A stretch of 64,000 nt of DNA from positions 17,579,867-17,643,866 of the forward strand of contig OU342630.1 in the NCBI GenBank assembly GCA_910589415.1, given 5' to 3'. Below, one piece after another: positions 59,214 to 64,000 of the stretch. The DNA is from Malachius bipustulatus (taxonomy: Eukaryota; Arthropoda; Insecta; Coleoptera; Melyridae). Position 1 is the stretch's first letter; each line of letters begins with the position of its first letter. The position numbers and the translations under genes were made by a program. The notes beneath the pieces are model-generated. The model searched no databases. It saw only the letters and a program-made list of their open reading frames with translations, and had not been told where the DNA came from.

Positions 59214-59823
59214 CCTATTTATTATTATAAATATGTGAATCTTTGCATAAACTGCTTACTCGCTCTGCTGATACATTTCATAAAGACAATAATAGCTTTA
59301 TTTGCCCAACAGAAGTACATCCAATTATAGGGCAAAGATTAATAACAGTAAATGTTGTAATGAACATTATTAATAAACAAAACAAGTAATAAGTAACAAC
59401 AAGTAAGATAATAATAGGTAAAGAAAACAAATAAAAAATGTTCATAGGGAAACTAGCAATAAGTAATATCCATATATTATATTTTAAATGATGTCGAGTT
59501 CAAAGATTATCATGCGGCAAGGCGGAGAAAAAAGTATTTTTAATTGTATTTATTTACCTACATATTGCCGCTTCATTCGCTTCCCTTAAACTGGTGACCG
59601 TTTTCTGCCGATTGACTTTATGGGGACTTTCTAATTGTTGACCCCTGTTAATTACGGCTCTAATTTTTGTAACTGTACCAAGTGACAATTTCAGAGCTTC
59701 AACTACCCTCTAAATCATAATTATTACTTCATATCAGTAAAATTTGAACCTATAAAATGATTTATACCTCGCTCACTGATGTTAAGGGTAATAAGGGGTC
59801 CATTCATTGATTCGTCTTCAAAG
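59214..59823. other. No gene recognised
   Basis: AT-rich between two mobile elements. No frame or repeat end that I can support. Confidence 0.45.
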
Positions 59824-59825
59824 TA

Positions 59826-60390
59826 CAGTAGAGTCCTGCTAATCCGACCCCTCTCTAATCCGAATATCCTCGTAGTTCGAACAACCCTCCAAATTTCTAA
59901 AGAAATTACTTATTCTCGTAGTCCGAACAGTCGTCCAAAAATATTCTTATAGACTACCTCTTCAAGCAAATATATTGATAAAAATAATAAAATTATTGTG
60001 TGTGTGAGATATGTAATATAAATGTTTTAGCAGGCTGAACGAAATTTACGACTTCCCGGAAATAAAAACGACCGAATGCCGGGAACAGGTCCATTCGATC
60101 GAGACAATAGTCTGTTCGAGCATATCTGATCAGTCAGTCATCTTCTTAACTGTTTGTATACTTTTTTCCGAATAACATTATAAAAATGCATGGGTACATA
60201 ACTATTTTATTTTCTATAAAGTTTTTTCATGATTTTCAGTACCTACCTAATTTGCACGCACTCGCGGAGTAATAATTTTAGATTCACTAATCCGCAAATA
60301 TTCGGACTAGCGAAATACGGGCTAATCCGAATATTCGCTACTCCGAACAACCATGTGCTTGATATGATTCGGATTAGCGGGACTCTACTG
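59826..60390. mobile_element. Pogo/Tigger-type MITE, 565 bp
   Basis: Terminal inverted repeats CAGTAGAGTCCTGCTAATCC and GGATTAGCGGGACTCTACTG are flanked by TA (59824-59825, 60391-60392). Ends with CAGTnGAGTCCCGCTAATCCGA are characteristic of pogo-type mariner relatives. Subterminal copies of the CTAATCCGAATAT motif occur at both sides. No transposase frame. Confidence 0.88.
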
Positions 60391-60392
60391 TA

Positions 60393-60959
60393 TTCAATAA
60401 AATTTGCCACCATCTGTTGCGCTTTTTTACTTAAATACTTGGAATTTTGCTTAATTTTAAAGATGATCTATAATAATCACTTTCTATAATAAACAAATTT
60501 TTAATTTGTTTTATAAAATTAACAATTATTAAGTCTCAAAACTTACAGACGTAAACAGAACAAAATCAGTTTTTTTATATAAAATACTTCACAATAAAGC
60601 CAGGGCAATGTTGTAATCGATTATTAAATTTATTGTTTTGGAATCTTCCTTATGTCAAAAATTTTCATTTGATCCCTTTAATAACCTTCAAATTCTACTT
60701 GTAATTTTTAGTGTCATAATGTTCGGGATGTTACAACATAGCATAAACAAATATGACCTTGGCAGACTAATTAGAAATAAATCCACGTATAGGTAGTCCT
60801 TCAAAGATATAGTGAAAGTTGACTTATCATCGTAAATTATAAGGGTGTAAGGGCACAGTGGTAAGTAAACATTTTACATAAAAGGACTGACAGGTTTACC
60901 TAGAATATTATGCCTGCCTAAAAGTAAAACCCGTATCGATGGTGAATTGTGAAAACAGG
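60393..60959. other. No gene; one repeat motif
   Basis: AT-rich. The 45-bp motif at 60739-60783 (TAGCATAAACAAATATGACC and onward) is repeated directly at 61474-61518, right after the LINE tail. Confidence 0.5.
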
Positions 60960-61473
60960 TCCGGACTTCTTAAAATATAACACTGGATATACCATAATAG
61001 CGAAGTCAGAAGGGAAATAAAAGACCTCCTGAAGAAAAAACTAGCTCTCATTGGAATGAAGTAGATGGACTGAGACATTCGAAGATATTTATCAGAGAAT
61101 AAAACTAATGAATTGAAAAAGCTGAGTAAACACCAGCTGAGATGGGCAATTGGACTTCTAACAGGACATTTCCCGCTAATGAAACACCTCTCAATAATAG
61201 GAGTAAAAAATAACCCAGGTTGCAGGAGATGCAGGGAGGGGGAGGAAACCCCATACCACCTAATGTGTGAATCCTAGCACTAGAGGGAAGTAGACTTCTA
61301 GTATTTGGGACCGAAATGGCAGAACCAAAAGAAATAGAACAAGCACCCATTGGACTTATACTGAAATACTTTCGGGAAACGGGACTGATGAGCTAATTAT
61401 CCAAAGGGGTACAATAAGCGCAAGCTTCAGTACCAGGGCTTTGAACCTACCCTAGAAGTAATAATAATAATAA
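60960..61473 (+). pseudogene. LINE 3-prime end with TAA-repeat tail
   Basis: The frame reads LSKHQLRWAIGLLTGHFPL, NNPGCRRCREGEETPYHLMC and, after stops, NKHPLDLY. These are the C-terminal blocks after RNase H in I/R1-type ORF2, with the terminal zinc finger (CRRC...H...C). It ends in a GTAATAATAATAATAATAG tail at about 61458-61475. TAA tails are known from I elements. A 5-prime-truncated insertion of about 0.5 kb, with stops. Confidence 0.8.
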
Positions 61474-61734
61474 TAGCATAAACAAATATGACCTTGGCAG
61501 ACTATTTAGGAATAAATCAATAAAATAAATGTAACTGAATTTTTTAATTAATGTTAAAGTGAATTGTAAATTATAATTTAGGTGAAAACGTTTATAGTTA
61601 AAATAATTATATTTTTTTCTAATCTGTTTGCTCCATGCATGGACGCCTATGAACTCATTGTGGGGCGTTGACAAATTTTCAGATTTCATTAAATTCTCTT
61701 AAATAGCCTTTTTTCAGGTAAACCCTGTTTTATA

Positions 61735-62572
61735 TAGGGTGTCTCACAATGAGCGTGCGTTAGCCGTATATGAGAAACTGGGCATGACAGAAATTTCAAA
61801 ATTTGTATACAGGGGTTTTACAAAAAAATTAATCGATGAAAAATATTTTCAATAGGTTATACCGGAAGTTGACTTGACGTGTCTTATTTTAAATGGGACC
61901 CTGTATATTATTGCATTTTCGAATTGCCTGAAATAATGCAATAAAAATGCCGTTTACAGTTCAAAATTGTACCGAGTGGTTTATGAGTTATAAACAAATG
62001 AAAATCGCGATTTTCAATTTTCAAAGCAACTTACATCGAGAACGGCTCAAGATATCGGAAAACGGCTTACATCTCCCTATCCTAATTTTTCACGTAGTAT
62101 ATCATGTGGATGAAATTATTATACAGGCTGATGAAAATTATCAGATTTTACATGAATTTTGTCAGATTTGTCATCACCCTGTTATAGCAATTTCACCCAC
62201 ACAGTAGGATAACACATGAAAATATAAGATAGGGACATGTAAGCTGTTCTCGATGTAAGCTGCTTTGAAAATTGAAAATCTCGATTTTCATTTGTTTATA
62301 ACTCATAAACTTAAGGTACAATTTTGAACTGTAAACGCCAGTTTTATTGCATTTTTTCAGGCAATTCGAAAATGCAATAATATACAGGGTGTCCCATTTA
62401 AAATAGGACACGCCAATTCAACTTCCGGTATACCTAACCGGAAGTGTGGCTATTTTGAAAATATTTTCCATCAATTCATTTTTTTGTAAAACCCCTGTAT
62501 ACAAATTTTCAAATTTCTGTCATGCCAAGTTTCCCATATATGGCTAACGCACGCTCATCGTGAGACACCCTG
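61735..62572. mobile_element. Fold-back element with composite layout
   Basis: The outer tips are TAGGGTGTCTCACAATGAGC (one base changed) and TCGTGAGACACCCTG, flanked by TA (61733-61734, 62573-62574). Each arm looks like a unit with tips at both ends: 61735-61903 closes with AAATGGGACCCTG before TA, and 62385-62572 opens with CAGGGTGTCCCATTT after TA. The middle (61906-62382) is itself palindromic and contains the shared core (CGGCTTACATCTCCCTATCC). Mirrored short frames are not genes. Confidence 0.9.
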
Positions 62573-62775
62573 TATAGGTCATCTGACCTGTTCTCATGCT
62601 GCATAGATCAGTTGCAATTTGCATTTTGCAGTCTGCAGTTTTGTGAAATGATCAATTCTGTCTCTGTAAGTTGCTAGAGTGAGTGCCTTTTTTGAATTTT
62701 ATAATCTGTGTTAGGTACCTAGGTACTGGTTTTATAGAAGATCGATAGGAAATTTACAACTTTGATTACAGTAGA

Positions 62776-63067
62776 ATGTCGTTTACCTCTACGTCAAGCC
62801 ACACTTGCGTGTATATTAATTGTACAAACACGGTGAAAAATAACCGCGATGTAACGTTTTTTAAGTTTCCTGTGAAAGACTTAATCAGATGTGAGGAGTG
62901 GAAGAAAAACTGTGGAAATATTCTTATTGCACAAATGGACAATAATAACCTGAGACAAAAGGTTATTTGCGAAGAACATTTTTTAGCTAAAGATATTTTA
63001 AGAAACTCTGTAAGAAAAATGTTGCAGAAGTTTTCAGTGCCGATAAAATATGTTGTTCCAGAAGAAG
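62776..63067 (+). CDS. THAP-domain protein, first coding exon
   Basis: It starts at ATG 62776, just after a possible acceptor (TTACAG), and runs open to a donor (AAG before GTAAGC at 63068). The 97 residues are a complete THAP zinc finger of the C2CH type: Cys11, Cys16, Cys65 and His68, with FFKFP (28-32), Trp42 and SVPIKY near the end, matching the invariant Pro and the AVPTIF-like box. THAP domains bind specific DNA and occur in transcription factors, and in P-element transposases and their domesticated relatives. Later exons are not visible, so the protein's role is open. It sits 200 bp after a fold-back element. Confidence 0.88.
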
Positions 63068-64000
63068 GTAAGCACAAACACTTTTAAAATACTTTGTACG
63101 CCATTATATAATCATTAAGGAATTTCCTCATAGCCCAAAAAAATAAAACTTTCTGCGAAAAAATTCCTTGTGAAGAGAAGAAGTAGGTATCTTTATTTTG
63201 ACATCGGTAAATAATGTCTCAAAAGTACACAACGAAATCATGTTGCCAAAAAAAAATTTAAGTTAAAGGTGGAGAAAATTATAGTTGTTCGCCAATATCT
63301 CGTTAACTGTTAGTTTTACATGAATTTAATTTATTAGCAATTTAATTCATTAATAATTATCCTATACCTAATTCTGCACAAAAAAGTACTTCTATAAAAT
63401 TTATGTGGGACCCAATAGTAGGTACTCGAAGAAGTAAAAAAATACTTATTCTGAGATAAAATTTTAAGTTTATTATATGATTATTTTTTATAGGCATATT
63501 ATACAATTTTGTAGGATTAGCTTTATTATTTTTGACTTTAGAAATAATTTACTTGAAAAGCCTGTTAGGAAATCGAGTGCGCAAAATAAATAATTAAAGG
63601 TCGGGAAAATCTTTTTTCAAGAAAAATTTACACTTTTAGTTTTACGCCAGTTTAGGTTATTATAACATTCATTAATTTGACATTAGAAATAGTATCGCAA
63701 AAGTCCATTGCGAAATCAGGTGCATAAAAAAATAATTTGAATTTATTAAAGTTTTTGAATAAACAAAAAATTTCTGTAAACAATAATAATTGGTTTTACA
63801 TCAATTTTGGTTATTCTAAATTTCATTTATTGCTTAATGATGTAATAAAAAAGGTTGGATGCATAATTCACTAGAACCAATAGTTCTCCAGATGTACCGA
63901 AGTACCTATGCCTAAAATAAAAATAAAAGTAACTTGATCTCATAATTCGAATTAATTGCTACGCCACTACACTGCAGTGCTTAAGCTAATGGGTGTATCT
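63068..64000 (+). other. Intron of the THAP gene
   Basis: Starts with GTAAGC. AT-rich, with no further exon that I can support before the window ends. Confidence 0.6.

Overview
The window is AT-rich eukaryotic DNA from an arthropod, most probably an insect. The evidence is a long SMG1 kinase exon, a class A GPCR exon, a THAP-domain exon, Jockey-like and I-like non-LTR retrotransposons, and several kinds of short DNA transposon with TA, TTAA or TAA target duplications. I cannot place the order from sequence alone; the repeat style would fit a beetle or a hemipteran. Unique coding sequence is a small part of the window (roughly 7-8 kb), and mobile DNA dominates the rest.

Host genes: (1) 7821-8258 (+), last exon of a class A GPCR (TM6, TM7, cytoplasmic tail). 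(2) 21333-27790 (-), one 6.46-kb exon of SMG1, the PI3K-related kinase of nonsense-mediated decay, running from near the N-terminus into the kinase domain; both splice borders are visible but no neighbouring exon is. (3) 43656-43985 (-), an exon coding for an Arg/Gly-rich protein, with a decayed inverted genomic copy on the other strand at 49130-49545. (4) 62776-63067 (+), first coding exon of a THAP zinc-finger protein. Two further ORFs (15549-15881 -, 46705-46896 +) are unassigned.

Mobile DNA: at least twelve fold-back elements have long inverted arms, CAGGGT...ACCCTG tips and TA target duplications (320-2004, 3453-4445, 9495-10321, 11431-12067, 12247-13204, 16692-20690, 17301-18177, 40331-41220, 49616-50983, 56794-59211, 57938-58814, 61735-62572). 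Arms differ between families, but several share the same central module. Two elements with shorter inverted ends (35907-36795, 52892-53471) have the same tips. Elements are nested: 57938-58814 sits inside an arm of 56794-59211, 40331-41220 sits inside a LINE ORF1, and a 3.2-kb Jockey-like LINE sits inside an arm of 16692-20690. LINE remnants: an almost full-length I-like element with RNase H (29561-35186), a second ORF1 copy of that group (40002-41935), the Jockey-like copy (16785-20006), reverse-transcriptase fragments of one further family (2791-3222, 37633-38535) and a LINE 3-prime end with a TAA-repeat tail (60960-61473). Other short DNA elements: a mariner-type (8500-9032), a pogo-type (59826-60390), a Harbinger-like (47782-48501), a TTAA-flanked element (55985-56656) and a pair of about 310-bp elements (35248-35560, 36992-37301).

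The host exons belong to unrelated genes, and I see no operon-like or pathway link between them. The most interesting content is the modular, nested fold-back superfamily, whose insertions preserve empty-site evidence that defines its target duplication and order of events.
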